Source: Bimastos eiseni (lineage: Eukaryota > Annelida > Clitellata > Crassiclitellata > Lumbricidae). Taken from it: 64,000 nucleotides of DNA. Shown here one piece after another: positions 62,101 to 64,000 of this stretch; within the stretch, counting starts at the first letter, position 1, and every line of letters starts with the position of its first letter. Where the stretch lies: contig OY365808.1 in the NCBI GenBank assembly GCA_959347315.1, forward strand, positions 8,325,979-8,389,978, written 5' to 3'. The notes beneath the pieces were generated by a model, which saw nothing but the letters and a program-made list of their open reading frames with translations, made no database searches and had not been told where the DNA came from. A program made the position numbers and the translations under genes.

Positions 62101-62570
62101 TAGGCTCAACATTTGTTGTACTATTTGCTGTTAGGATGAGTGATTATAATGAACACCCTTTGTATATTGTACGTTTGAATATAATCATTGTCTCTTAAGT
62201 CACCAAATCAGCTTGATTCAACCTCCTATGCAGTCCTAGAAATATGTTTATGAATTTTAAAAAAAAACACTTATAGTCACAAGAACATGGAATAACTAAG
62301 TTATTGTCTAACGTCCATGTCCTCTTTCGGTAGCATGCTCACGTGGGCCCACATTCTCGTATGGACCATCAAATGTTTATGGGCATTGTGGTGGAGGTAT
62401 ATAAGCTTGCGATATCTAATATCACATAAGACATCTGAAACAGGAATCATTTGTGTCTTCTAGTGTAATATAAATATGGTTTCTGCTATCTTTTTTTGTA
62501 GGACCAGTATGGTTTCTGTTATCGTGCTGCCTTGGAATATCTTGGGTCGTTTGATCACTATGCAAGTTAG
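14074..62570 (+). CDS. Lar: LAR-family (type IIa) receptor protein tyrosine phosphatase, complete coding region in 34 exons
   Basis: Single-pass receptor phosphatase that dephosphorylates phosphotyrosine on cytoplasmic proteins; in known members it acts in axon guidance, synapse formation and adhesion. Seen in the sequence: 34 exons joined by GT-AG introns with matching phases, 6012 coding nt, 2003 residues (human LAR is about 1900, Drosophila Lar about 2030). Residues: signal peptide 1-23, Ig1 24-126, Ig2 127-221, Ig3 222-311, nine FN3 domains 312-1205, membrane-proximal region 1206-1323, membrane span about 1354-1378, juxtamembrane to 1420, D1 about 1421-1740, D2 1741-2003. D1 has Tyr1477 (KNRY), Asp1612 (WPD) and Cys1644 ([10 protein letters not shown]). 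D2 has Leu1766, Asp1901 (WPD) and Cys1935 ([10 protein letters not shown]). The product ends in GSFDHYAS. Exon order, Ig and FN3 signatures (ALPKPP, FSIPP, GIIRGYQ) and the two tandem PTP domains make the family assignment secure. Which vertebrate paralogue it is closest to cannot be decided and is probably meaningless for an invertebrate. Confidence 0.97.
14451..14700 (+). mobile_element. Dispersed SINE-like repeat, family copy 1
   Basis: Shares with 45885-46125 and 46935-47115 the blocks CCCTCTAAGGTTG, TTTGCTAGGCGG, GGGTGCCCTGC and a terminal TTTTGTCAGTTTTAATTAA. Spacing and order are the same in the copies, so it is an interspersed element, here in intron 1. Confidence 0.65.
14860..14935 (+). 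mobile_element. 3' tail of a dispersed element (AATAAA then TTACTTACCTACTT)
   Basis: TTCAATAAAGAGTATTCTTA followed by TTTACTTTACCTACTT. The reverse complement of the same motif is at 44808-44845 and a looser one at 41636-41690, suggesting a LINE or SINE 3' end with an (ACTT)n tail. Confidence 0.5.
15305..15365 (+). mobile_element. tRNA-derived SINE head
   Basis: GGATCTAGTGGTTGGTATGC followed by CAACAGTTCTTAAATCC, with A-box and B-box spacing like the element at 6684. It cannot fold as a proper tRNA. Confidence 0.5.
15366..16920. other. Intron 1 sequence, nothing recognised
   Basis: No exon-like frame, RNA gene or tandem array is visible. The minus-strand frames at 15544-15924 and 16395-16739 contain no known motif. 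Confidence 0.4.
16921..17302. repeat. 42-bp minisatellite (about nine copies)
   Basis: Unit contains CAAATAGCAACTCTAACTA then TGCACTGAGAATAATTTG; the period is 42. Copies alternate between GATATT and GCTATC before CAAATAG. Confidence 0.95.
17303..18938. other. Intron 1 sequence, nothing recognised
   Basis: AT-rich, no coding signal apart from short random frames. It ends with the acceptor TATTTTAG before exon 2. Confidence 0.4.
18939..19247 (+). CDS. Lar: Exon 2: first Ig domain
   Basis: Residues 24-126. The domain has [11 protein letters not shown] and W in the C strand, and LECYADN with the second disulfide cysteine; SVLRIDP is typical of LAR Ig1. The loop [15 protein letters not shown] is rich in Lys/Arg, as in the proteoglycan-binding loop of known family members. 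An extra Cys lies two residues before the first canonical region (IACFFC). Phase 1 at both ends. The 7.4-kb intron that follows is the longest in the gene. Confidence 0.97.
19248..20139. other. Intron 2, proximal part, nothing recognised
   Basis: AT-rich intronic DNA; no exon, repeat array or RNA gene seen. Confidence 0.45.
20140..20600. promoter_or_regulatory. CpG-enriched patch inside intron 2; possible alternative promoter or LTR remnant
   Basis: CGCGCGACTCGGCGCGAGCG at about 20183 and several CG-rich stretches near 20440-20590 stand out against AT-rich flanks. A GAATAAATATT lies at about 20272. The minus-strand frame 20428-20652 is not recognised. Either an internal promoter producing an Ig1-less transcript or a degraded LTR would explain the composition; neither is shown. 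Confidence 0.3.
20601..21060. other. Intron 2 sequence, nothing recognised
   Basis: Includes a G/A-rich stretch with CAAGGGGGAGGC-like repeats at 20725-20790. No gene. Confidence 0.4.
21065..21188. repeat. 20-bp minisatellite (about six copies)
   Basis: Unit ATGAATGCACATGTGTACAC, largely perfect; one copy is shortened to ATGAATGCAC. Confidence 0.95.
21189..22540. other. Intron 2 sequence, nothing recognised
   Basis: Strongly AT-rich, no element or exon visible. Confidence 0.45.
22541..22960. other. Compositional outlier in intron 2 with long frames on both strands
   Basis: About 400 bases with higher GC than flanks and open frames of 118 residues (+, 22542-22898) and 73 residues (-, 22621-22842). 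Neither shows a domain I can name. A decayed mobile element is the likeliest source. Confidence 0.3.
22961..26606. other. Intron 2, distal part, nothing recognised
   Basis: AT-rich with loose TGCTGAGATGACA-type repeats around 23145-23215. No exon with Ig-like coding, no RNA gene and no clear transposon ends seen. Confidence 0.4.
26607..26780 (+). CDS. Lar: Exon 3: second Ig domain, N-terminal half
   Basis: Residues 127-184. [20 protein letters not shown] carries the first disulfide Cys and the Trp; WFKDFFPL matches the LAR Ig2 WFKDFLPV region. Acceptor TTCAG, donor AATG|GTAAGA, phase 1 at both ends. The intron after it sits where vertebrate genes insert microexon A. The 1.4-kb intron shows only GT-rich sequence near 27017-27060. 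Confidence 0.93.
28171..28281 (+). CDS. Lar: Exon 4: second Ig domain, C-terminal half
   Basis: Residues 185-221. [16 protein letters not shown] contains the second disulfide Cys, followed by SANLYVQ. Donor CAAG|GTGCTC is weak but is the only one that keeps phase 1. The following intron sits at the site of vertebrate microexon B. Confidence 0.92.
28645..28800 (-). mobile_element. Dispersed element with (GGTTAT)n tail, copy 1
   Basis: On the minus strand it reads GGACCCATCGGTCCCTTAGG, then TTCTTTCCTA, then AATAAACATATTTGG and GGTTATGGTTAT at the end. The same order occurs at 36490-36625 (-) and 48001-48112 (+). Confidence 0.6.
28889..29090. mobile_element. hAT-type MITE with 8-bp target duplication and internal GGTCTT repeat
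   Basis: GTCTGTGC occurs exactly at 28881-28888 and 29091-29098. The element begins CAGGGATGTGGTC; its other end, read in reverse complement, begins CGGTGTTGGGCACGAGAC, like hAT ends of the CAGTGTTGGGCA type. The interior is built from GGTCTT and GGTCTCGAGACC motifs. Confidence 0.75.
29205..29295. repeat. (TA)n-rich palindromic tract
   Basis: About 90 bases of nearly pure A/T with TATATA and ATAATATTAT, able to fold on itself. Confidence 0.85.
29296..31597. other. Intron 4, distal part, no recognised gene
   Basis: A (TA)n-rich tract lies at about 31183-31240. Overlapping frames on both strands around 30370-31090 have no recognisable domain. No microexon could be called by eye. Confidence 0.4.
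31598..31867 (+). CDS. Lar: Exon 5: third Ig domain
   Basis: Residues 222-311. [31 protein letters not shown] and [18 protein letters not shown] reproduce the Ig3 pattern of LAR proteins with both disulfide cysteines and the Trp (VKW). Acceptor CTCCTAG, donor AAAG|GTAAAG, phase 1-1. Confidence 0.97.
31868..32557. other. Intron 5, proximal part
   Basis: A short repeat of AACCTAATCATATACCCTTT occurs three times at about 32133-32202. Nothing else recognised. Confidence 0.5.
32558..33180 (+). mobile_element. Decayed Tc1/mariner-type element
   Basis: It begins TA|CAGGGTGGGCCAAAAAACG, a mariner-like end after a TA target. Inside, the sequence around 32797 (GAAGTCACATTTCAAGTAAC) recurs inverted at about 33100-33123, continuing into a longer imperfect inverted repeat. 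The central part codes for a transposase HTH fragment. No right terminal end is found; the tandem array starts where it would be. Confidence 0.65.
32845..33049 (+). pseudogene. Transposase N-terminal HTH fragment of the Tc1/mariner relic
   Basis: The frame reads [20 protein letters not shown], then [14 protein letters not shown], and stops at TGA 33047-33049. The spacing matches the second helix-turn-helix of Tc1/mariner transposases. The catalytic DDE/D region is absent, so it is not functional. Confidence 0.6.
33186..34165. repeat. AT-rich tandem array: 66-bp higher-order unit (26+40), then 40-bp units
   Basis: The core AACCACTCAGTTAATATTAA recurs throughout. In the first part (to about 33790) it alternates between a short 26-bp spacing (AATAAGAA) and a long 40-bp spacing (TTAGAATAAGTTAATAGGAA), a 66-bp period. 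From about 33780 to 34160 only the 40-bp period remains, with GGGAATAAG or AAGAATAAG variants. It lies wholly in intron 5. Confidence 0.97.
34166..34680. other. Intron 5, distal part
   Basis: TACCTACTTACTTGCTTATG repeats near 34412-34463 recall the ACTT-tailed family. It ends with acceptor TTTGTGCAG. Confidence 0.45.
34681..34965 (+). CDS. Lar: Exon 6: FN3 domain 1
   Basis: Residues 312-406. It starts [20 protein letters not shown], the hallmark linker from Ig3 to FN3-1 in LAR proteins, with [14 protein letters not shown] and [17 protein letters not shown]. Phase 1-1, single-exon domain. Confidence 0.97.
34966..35860. other. Intron 6, proximal part, nothing firm
   Basis: TGGTCCTGCTATATAGCACC at 35126 weakly resembles the 5' part of the GGTTAT-tailed family. 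No gene. Confidence 0.35.
35885..36115. repeat. CT-rich polypyrimidine tract
   Basis: Nearly pure C/T on the + strand, ending in CTCCTCCTCCCCT repeats at about 36055-36110. It makes Ser/Pro/Leu-rich spurious frames. Confidence 0.9.
36490..36625 (-). mobile_element. Dispersed element with (GGTTAT)n tail, copy 2
   Basis: On the minus strand it reads AGGTCTTGCTAACGGACCAA, then TTCCTTGCCTATTGC, then GTAAAAACACGTGC and TTATGGTTATGGTT. A further fragment in + orientation may start at 36968 (GGTCCTGCTAGTAGGATCA). Confidence 0.6.
36643..36805. repeat. 22-bp minisatellite (about seven copies)
   Basis: Unit GAGGCCCATGCTCTTCGGAG plus TG, with one shortened copy. GC-rich against AT-rich flanks. Confidence 0.93.
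37256..37356 (+). CDS. Lar: Exon 7: FN3 domain 2, N-terminal part
   Basis: Residues 407-440. [20 protein letters not shown], then [14 protein letters not shown]. Acceptor phase 1, donor ATCAAG|GTTAAT phase 0. The 584-bp intron after it holds nothing recognised. Confidence 0.95.
37941..38136 (+). CDS. Lar: Exon 8: FN3 domain 2, C-terminal part
   Basis: Residues 441-505. [10 protein letters not shown], a W, and [19 protein letters not shown] complete the FN3 fold. Phase 0 in, phase 1 out. The 2.9-kb intron after it has only a microsatellite near 40545. Confidence 0.95.
40540..40632. repeat. (CATA/CATG)n microsatellite
   Basis: ATGCATGCATGC then CATACATACATA, inside intron 8. The remainder of this intron (38137-41027) shows no gene or element. 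Confidence 0.9.
41028..41312 (+). CDS. Lar: Exon 9: FN3 domain 3
   Basis: Residues 506-600. [20 protein letters not shown] then TWNAP, YEIYYND and [17 protein letters not shown]. Phase 1-1, single exon. The intron after it carries an AAGTAAGT run at 41636-41660. Confidence 0.96.
41636..41700 (-). mobile_element. Possible ACTT-tailed element end
   Basis: Minus strand reads AATAAAACAGTTTACTTACT followed by TTCTTACTTACTT, resembling the tails at 14880 (+) and 44808 (-). Confidence 0.35.
42204..42518 (+). CDS. Lar: Exon 10: FN3 domain 4
   Basis: Residues 601-705. [38 protein letters not shown] and [17 protein letters not shown]. Phase 1-1, single exon, donor GACG|GTAAGT. Confidence 0.97.
42735..42900. 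repeat. Dispersed repeat, partner of 63238-63370
   Basis: AAATTTCTAAAGCACCACTC and GTGAGTGTTGTGTCAAGTCG align with AAATTTCTAAAGCGCCACTT and ACGAGTGCTGCGTCAAATCG at 63256-63325, in the same order and spacing. It is in intron 10, which otherwise shows nothing. Confidence 0.6.
43119..43301 (+). CDS. Lar: Exon 11: FN3 domain 5, N-terminal part
   Basis: Residues 706-766. [18 protein letters not shown], then [17 protein letters not shown] and MQDVMDG. The junction after DVM is where vertebrate genes insert microexon C. Phase 1-1, donor GATG|GTCAGT. Confidence 0.96.
43350..43600 (+). mobile_element. Probable tRNA-derived SINE ending in an ATC repeat
   Basis: GTCGCAGGTTCGGACCCGCC at about 43383 is B-box-like. 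A body follows up to GGGCAGGGAAATTATC, then an (ATC)n tail at 43530-43590. The A-box side is poorly preserved. It sits in intron 11. Confidence 0.5.
43822..43950 (+). CDS. Lar: Exon 12: FN3 domain 5, C-terminal part
   Basis: Residues 767-809. [19 protein letters not shown] is the conserved F and G strand region of this domain. Acceptor TTTCTATAG, donor GCAG|GTAGAC, phase 1-1. The 603-bp intron after it holds nothing recognised. Confidence 0.95.
44554..44751 (+). CDS. Lar: Exon 13: FN3 domain 6, N-terminal part
   Basis: Residues 810-875. [19 protein letters not shown], then [19 protein letters not shown] and FTSGFL. The acceptor must be the AG at 44552-44553; the stronger-looking TTCTTAG ending at 44560 would break the frame. 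The donor after 44751 (CTGG|GTGAAA) gives the correct strand length; the GT at 44743 would remove three residues. Confidence 0.85.
44808..44845 (-). mobile_element. ACTT-tailed element end in intron 13
   Basis: Minus strand reads AATAAAGAGTATATTTACTT then ACCTACTTACTT, close to 14884-14925 on the + strand. Confidence 0.5.
45226..45254. repeat. (AATC)n microsatellite
   Basis: Six to seven AATC units in intron 13. Confidence 0.9.
45438..45530 (+). CDS. Lar: Exon 14: FN3 domain 6, C-terminal part
   Basis: Residues 876-906. [20 protein letters not shown], then [11 protein letters not shown]. Donor GGCA|GTGAGT, phase 1. Confidence 0.93.
45885..46125 (+). mobile_element. Dispersed SINE-like repeat, family copy 2
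   Basis: CCCCCTAAGGTTGCCTTCTT, TTCGCTAGGCGG, GGGCACCCTGC, then AGTTTGTCAGTTTGAAATTA and a (TTA)n tail. The same blocks are in the copies at 14451 and 46935. In intron 14. Confidence 0.65.
46555..46848 (+). CDS. Lar: Exon 15: FN3 domain 7
   Basis: Residues 907-1004. [30 protein letters not shown], and [15 protein letters not shown]. It matches FN3-7 of vertebrate LAR in sequence and place. Phase 1-1. Confidence 0.96.
46935..47115 (+). mobile_element. Dispersed SINE-like repeat, family copy 3
   Basis: CCCTAGGGGGGGCAATGGTA, CCCCTGGCAGGCTGCC and GTTTGTGAGTTTGAATTGAA correspond to the order of blocks in copies 1 and 2; it is the most diverged of the three. In intron 15. Confidence 0.5.
47215..47295 (-). 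mobile_element. tRNA-like SINE head on the minus strand
   Basis: Minus strand reads TGGTGGAGCACCGAGTCTCT followed by GATTGCAGGTTTGAGC: D-arm-like and T-arm-like halves at tRNA-like spacing. No complete cloverleaf. Confidence 0.5.
47565..47858 (+). CDS. Lar: Exon 16: FN3 domain 8 (the extra domain relative to vertebrate LAR)
   Basis: Residues 1005-1102. [35 protein letters not shown] and [19 protein letters not shown]. Vertebrate LAR goes straight from FN3-7 to the domain encoded next, so this one corresponds to the ninth domain of nine-FN3 proteins. Phase 1-1. Confidence 0.94.
48001..48112 (+). mobile_element. Dispersed element with (GGTTAT)n tail, copy 3
   Basis: TTCTTTCCTATTGC near the start, AATAAAAATACTT then GGTTATGGTTATGGTTA at the end. 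Same tail as 28645 and 36490 but on the + strand. In intron 16, which also has (TTA)n runs at 48420-48540. Confidence 0.6.
48735..48829 (+). CDS. Lar: Exon 17: FN3 domain 9, N-terminal part
   Basis: Residues 1103-1134. [20 protein letters not shown] then [10 protein letters not shown] resembles the start of the last FN3 domain of vertebrate LAR. Phase 1 in, phase 0 out (AAG|GTAATT). The 530-bp intron after it holds nothing recognised. Confidence 0.93.
49360..49573 (+). CDS. Lar: Exon 18: FN3 domain 9, C-terminal part
   Basis: Residues 1135-1205. [32 protein letters not shown], then [14 protein letters not shown]. Acceptor TACACCAG, donor GACG|GTAGGC. Confidence 0.92.
49800..49866. repeat. 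(CATT)n microsatellite
   Basis: About 16 perfect TTCA tetranucleotides in intron 18. Confidence 0.97.
50235..50407 (+). CDS. Lar: Exon 19: membrane-proximal region, first part
   Basis: Residues 1206-1263. [20 protein letters not shown], then [20 protein letters not shown]. It matches the region after the last FN3 domain that in vertebrates leads to the furin site. Phase 1 in, phase 0 out. The 766-bp intron after it holds nothing recognised. Confidence 0.92.
51174..51353 (+). CDS. Lar: Exon 20: membrane-proximal region, second part
   Basis: Residues 1264-1323. [17 protein letters not shown] corresponds to YVAAQLDVLPETF of vertebrate LAR; then [19 protein letters not shown]. The vertebrate Arg-rich furin insert just before this is absent. 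Phase 0-0, donor AAC|GTAAGT. Confidence 0.9.
51718..51884 (+). CDS. Lar: Exon 21: transmembrane exon
   Basis: Residues 1324-1378. [19 protein letters not shown] precedes a 25-residue hydrophobic span ([19 protein letters not shown] and on). The stop-transfer charges RRRTCKK come from the next exon. Phase 0 in, phase 2 out. Confidence 0.96.
52264..52388 (+). CDS. Lar: Exon 22: juxtamembrane segment
   Basis: Residues 1379-1420. [20 protein letters not shown], then [14 protein letters not shown], the conserved LAR motif before the wedge. Phase 2 in, phase 1 out. Confidence 0.96.
52913..53167. mobile_element. hAT-type MITE close to the exon 23 acceptor
   Basis: Starts CAGGAGTGTAAAAAG; the other end reads, in reverse complement, TAGAGGTGTAACAAG. 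Flanks CTGACGTT (52905-52912) and CTGACATT (53168-53175) form a 7 of 8 target duplication. Inside are inverted C-runs and G-runs. It ends 50 bases before exon 23. Confidence 0.75.
53218..53516 (+). CDS. Lar: Exon 23: wedge and start of PTP domain D1
   Basis: Residues 1421-1520. [14 protein letters not shown] is the helix-turn-helix wedge. [14 protein letters not shown], then GKNRYANV with the phosphotyrosine-recognition Tyr1477, DHSRV, and [20 protein letters not shown]. Donor CAG|GTAATC, phase 0. Confidence 0.98.
54175..54273 (+). CDS. Lar: Exon 24: PTP D1
   Basis: Residues 1521-1553. [20 protein letters not shown], then [13 protein letters not shown]. Phase 0-0, donor CGT|GTAAGT. Confidence 0.98.
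54578..54697 (+). CDS. Lar: Exon 25: PTP D1
   Basis: Residues 1554-1593. [20 protein letters not shown], then [15 protein letters not shown]. Phase 0-0. Confidence 0.97.
54965..55291. mobile_element. hAT-type MITE with perfect 8-bp target duplication
   Basis: Ends CAGAGGTGTCAAA and TTTGACACCTCTG are perfect 13-base inverted repeats. CTCTATAT flanks the element exactly on both sides (54957-54964, 55292-55299). TGGCCCGCC near both ends is also mirrored. TA in the middle of the target site fits Buster-type hAT elements. There is no transposase frame. It lies in intron 25. Confidence 0.95.
55788..55942 (+). CDS. Lar: Exon 26: PTP D1 with WPD loop and catalytic Cys
   Basis: Residues 1594-1644. 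[20 protein letters not shown] gives the WPD general acid Asp1612; VVVHC ends at nucleophile Cys1644. The intron splits the following Ser codon in phase 2. Confidence 0.98.
56429..56714 (+). CDS. Lar: Exon 27: PTP D1 P-loop, Q-loop and D1-D2 linker
   Basis: Residues 1645-1740. [40 protein letters not shown] with the Q-loop, then [12 protein letters not shown]1 keeps every residue expected of an active enzyme. Confidence 0.98.
57060..57153 (+). CDS. Lar: Exon 28: start of PTP domain D2
   Basis: Residues 1741-1771. [15 protein letters not shown] has Leu1766 where active PTPs have Tyr, as in other LAR D2 domains. Donor CCAT|GTGAGA, phase 1; joined to exon 29 it restores LPFESTRVCL. Confidence 0.93.
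57612..57830 (+). mobile_element. tRNA-derived SINE, longer copy
   Basis: TGGCCGATTGGTTAGAGCGG resembles an A box and D-arm; GGGTTTGATCATCG resembles a B box. A body with AGCAAGTCCTTCACACG and a tail AAGAAGGGCAATATCAAATT follow. A region near 60505-60560 shares a TCCTTCA..ATTGCTC motif with the body. Confidence 0.75.
58016..58060. repeat. Short tandem ATAGTGTTCT repeat
   Basis: Variants of TTCTATAGTG repeat four to five times. Confidence 0.8.
58144..58240. repeat. 22-bp minisatellite (about four copies)
   Basis: Unit TCTCTCTGTCAGTTTGTCTC plus AA, nearly perfect, directly before the second SINE copy. Confidence 0.95.
58252..58338 (+). mobile_element. tRNA-derived SINE, truncated copy
   Basis: 87 bases from TTGGTTAGAGCGGTCAGCC to GTGTAGGGACCT match 57629-57713 with about four substitutions, mostly transitions. 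Its B box GGTTCGATCAT is closer to the tRNA consensus. Head and body ends are missing. Confidence 0.8.
58549..58625 (+). CDS. Lar: Exon 29: PTP D2
   Basis: Residues 1772-1797. [20 protein letters not shown], then ADFVD. Phase 1 in, phase 0 out (GAC|GTACGT). Confidence 0.95.
58945..59079 (+). CDS. Lar: Exon 30: PTP D2
   Basis: Residues 1798-1842. [20 protein letters not shown], then [20 protein letters not shown]. Phase 0-0. The 539-bp intron after it holds nothing recognised. Confidence 0.97.
59619..59744 (+). CDS. Lar: Exon 31: PTP D2
   Basis: Residues 1843-1884. [20 protein letters not shown], then [12 protein letters not shown]. Phase 0-0; acceptor GTTAAAAG is purine-rich. Confidence 0.95.
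59925..60205. repeat. (ACATTACATACAT)n microsatellite-like tract
   Basis: About 280 bases of ACATAC and ATTACAT units in intron 31. Confidence 0.95.
60630..60784 (+). CDS. Lar: Exon 32: PTP D2 with WPD and Cys
   Basis: Residues 1885-1935. [20 protein letters not shown] carries Asp1901 in a WPD motif; [10 protein letters not shown] ends at Cys1935. Vertebrate LAR D2 has WPE here. The intron position and phase 2 mirror exon 26 of D1. The 575-bp intron after it holds nothing recognised. Confidence 0.98.
61360..61495 (+). CDS. Lar: Exon 33: PTP D2 P-loop
   Basis: Residues 1936-1981. The signature becomes [10 protein letters not shown], with Val for the usual Ala after Ser. [20 protein letters not shown], then [11 protein letters not shown]. 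The first of three tandem donor copies (GAA|GTAAGT) is the one that keeps the frame. Confidence 0.96.
61478..61608. repeat. 43-bp tandem triplication covering the end of exon 33 and its splice donor
   Basis: Copies start at ATGGTCCAAAATGAAGTAAG at 61481, 61524 and 61567 and are identical for 42-43 bases. Each contains the last codons of exon 33, the GTAAGT donor and 25 bases of intron. Copies 2 and 3 are intronic. Confidence 0.98.
61609..62501. other. Intron 33, remainder
   Basis: No element or gene recognised. It ends with a T-run and acceptor TTTTTTTGTAG. Confidence 0.5.
62502..62570 (+). CDS. Lar: Exon 34: C-terminus of PTP D2 and stop
   Basis: Residues 1982-2003. [20 protein letters not shown] then AS and TAG at 62568-62570. 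The ending matches LAR proteins, which end GSFDHYAT. Confidence 0.97.
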   Translation, partial: DQYGFCYRAALEYLGSFDHYAS

Positions 62571-63050
62571 CAAGATACTGATGACTGGCTTTTAAAAGGC
62601 TGCCTGATTATTTAATTAATGGGTGGTTATCTGATTGGCAAGAGCAATCATAACAATCTTGCCATGTGACTTCACAAGATTGATAATTCTCATGCAAGAG
62701 ATTTTGGCAAATTTCTATTCAGGCGTCTGATATACGAGAACCATTTCAGCTGCTTTTATTTATTTGTGATGCCGTATGTAGCAATGAGCTGTAATTAACA
62801 ATGTGCTATTATCAGAATTAGTATGTTTTCCTTATTTATTATTAACTAAGTTGCATTTATATTTGTTCAGGACATAATTTATTCCGATATCTGGATTTAC
62901 TGTGTGAACAAGAATGTTATTAACAGTCAAAACAGTTATTGTGCAATGTTCATCTTCCACATTCCATGTGCTGTAATTTTATATCTATTCCACAGCCATT
63001 GTACACAGTTTTGTGCGAATTTAGGTTAAACTGTAAAACTGGTTATGTTC
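62571..63050 (+). other. Lar: Probable 3' UTR
   Basis: AT-rich sequence after the stop with no further coding potential. No canonical AATAAA occurs before 64000; ATTAAA variants lie near 63375. The true end of the transcript is not determined. Confidence 0.5.
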
Positions 63051-63056
63051 AAGGCA

Positions 63057-63257
63057 TCAGTCGATAGTCGTCTTGTCAACTTCCGAAATGCCAGTAAAAA
63101 GCGAGTTGCAGTAGTCAAGACGGCTAGATCCCTGGACGGCAGCAAGACAAATCGGGGGAGAACATGCAATGTGGCATTCAAACCTGTGGTTATTACAGAT
63201 GTGGTACGTTACAGTAGCAATTGGCTGATTTGCAGCTTTAGTAATCGTAATGTCCAA
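63057..63257 (-). pseudogene. Fragment of a non-LTR retrotransposon reverse transcriptase
   Basis: The minus-strand frame includes SSRLDYCNSLFTGISEVDK. SRLDYCNSLL-x-G is a conserved block downstream of the catalytic region in CR1/L2/Jockey-type reverse transcriptases. The frame is short and lacks the following LQRVQN block, so it is a relic. Confidence 0.65.
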
Positions 63258-63370
63258 ATTTCTAAAGCGCCACTTGAAAGCCTAGTGCAGGGCATCAGCT
63301 TATTCACGAGTGCTGCGTCAAATCGAAAGGGTTGTCCAAAGGATAGTCCGTGTGAGGTCAGAGTTCGGTT
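63238..63370. repeat. Dispersed repeat, partner of 42735-42900
   Basis: See the partner's block order. It overlaps the upstream edge of the LINE fragment on the minus strand and might be part of it. Confidence 0.55.
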
Positions 63371-64000
63371 AGTGGATTAAAATTAAAAGAGACTGAGTAG
63401 AGTCAAACACAATGTCCAGATAGCTTTGCTGTATGACAAAAAATTGTCAAAGCGAATGGAATTCAAGAAATTAAACTTATAAAAGCTTAGTTGCTGCGTC
63501 ATTCCAAAGTGAAGAAGCTCGATTTTTTATTGACTTAATGCAATCTGTTTTCTGCCATCCAAGACTGGATTTGGTCAAAGACGTTGGATATTAGAGTGAT
63601 AGGACTACGCGAGGAGAAATTGACGAGGAAACTGTAAAGTCGATTGTAATCAGCGTATAGAAACCGCTTTAATTTGACAAAACAGCAGTGAGTAGGCTAA
63701 ACGTGTGACGTGTGCGCTTCTTCCGGTATCTTGGGAATGCTGTGAGGCGGAAACTCCAAAGCGGAACCGCTGAGTATTCAGGACTATAGTTTGTTATAGG
63801 CGGCGTCATCAGATGAACGAAACCTCGACCACCGAGTTTTAAGAAATTACAATTGTTAGATGACAGTAGATAACCACATGACTGGAGGTATTGACCATCG
63901 TTCGCCAAAGTAATGTTCTAGGGTCACTGACGACTTCAATTGTGCTATAAATGACGTAGGTCCTATTCTTATTACGATTCAGAACAAAGCAAGTATGACG
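63371..64000. other. 3' flank with a CpG-richer patch at about 63690-63850
   Basis: CTTCCGGT at about 63720 is an ETS-type core, and CG dinucleotides are denser here than upstream. It could be the promoter of a neighbouring gene or a degraded element. The minus-strand frame 63669-63908 is not recognised. Confidence 0.25.

Overview
This window is animal nuclear DNA, AT-rich and full of introns and repeats. It is dominated by one gene on the + strand: a type IIa (LAR/PTPRD/PTPRF/PTPRS family) receptor-type protein tyrosine phosphatase. I traced 34 coding exons from a start codon at 14074 to a stop codon ending at 62570. All introns are GT-AG, all phases join, and the summed coding length is 6012 nt, giving 2003 residues. 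Domain order is signal peptide, three Ig domains, nine FN3 domains, a membrane-proximal region, one membrane span, a juxtamembrane segment, PTP domain D1 and PTP domain D2. Nine FN3 domains (as in Drosophila Lar; vertebrate paralogues have eight), long introns and tRNA-derived SINEs suggest a bilaterian invertebrate. The species cannot be fixed from this sequence.

Layout. 1-14038: no protein gene recognised. It holds two weak candidates for the gene's promoter or 5' noncoding exon (980-1560 and 2800-3315), a hAT-type non-autonomous element (3810-4273), a LINE remnant on the minus strand (about 6275-6440), a tRNA-like SINE head, a G-run tract at 6949 and several minisatellites. 14039-34680: signal-peptide and Ig exons in long introns, with a CpG-rich patch near 20140-20600, a hAT MITE at 28889-29090, a Tc1/mariner relic at 32558 and a roughly 1-kb AT-rich satellite-like array (33186-34165). 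34681-51353: FN3 domains and the membrane-proximal region, with exon borders at domain borders mostly in phase 1. 51718-52388: membrane span and juxtamembrane. 53218-56714: D1. 57060-62570: D2. 62571-64000: 3' flank with a LINE reverse-transcriptase fragment and no clear AATAAA.

How it would work. By family knowledge, the Ig domains bind heparan sulfate or chondroitin sulfate proteoglycans and synaptic adhesion partners. D1 is the active phosphatase; it keeps the KNRY tyrosine, the WPD aspartate and [11 protein letters not shown]2 is usually a pseudophosphatase that binds scaffolds such as liprin. Here D2 keeps the catalytic cysteine and, unusually, a WPD aspartate, but has Leu in place of the KNRY tyrosine.

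The most interesting observations are the WPD in D2, a 43-bp tandem triplication that copies the splice donor of the penultimate exon, several hAT MITEs with target-site duplications inside introns, dispersed SINE/LINE families with shared tails, and a higher-order 26+40 bp array abutting a mariner relic. I found no CRISPR array, prokaryotic operon or wholly new system.
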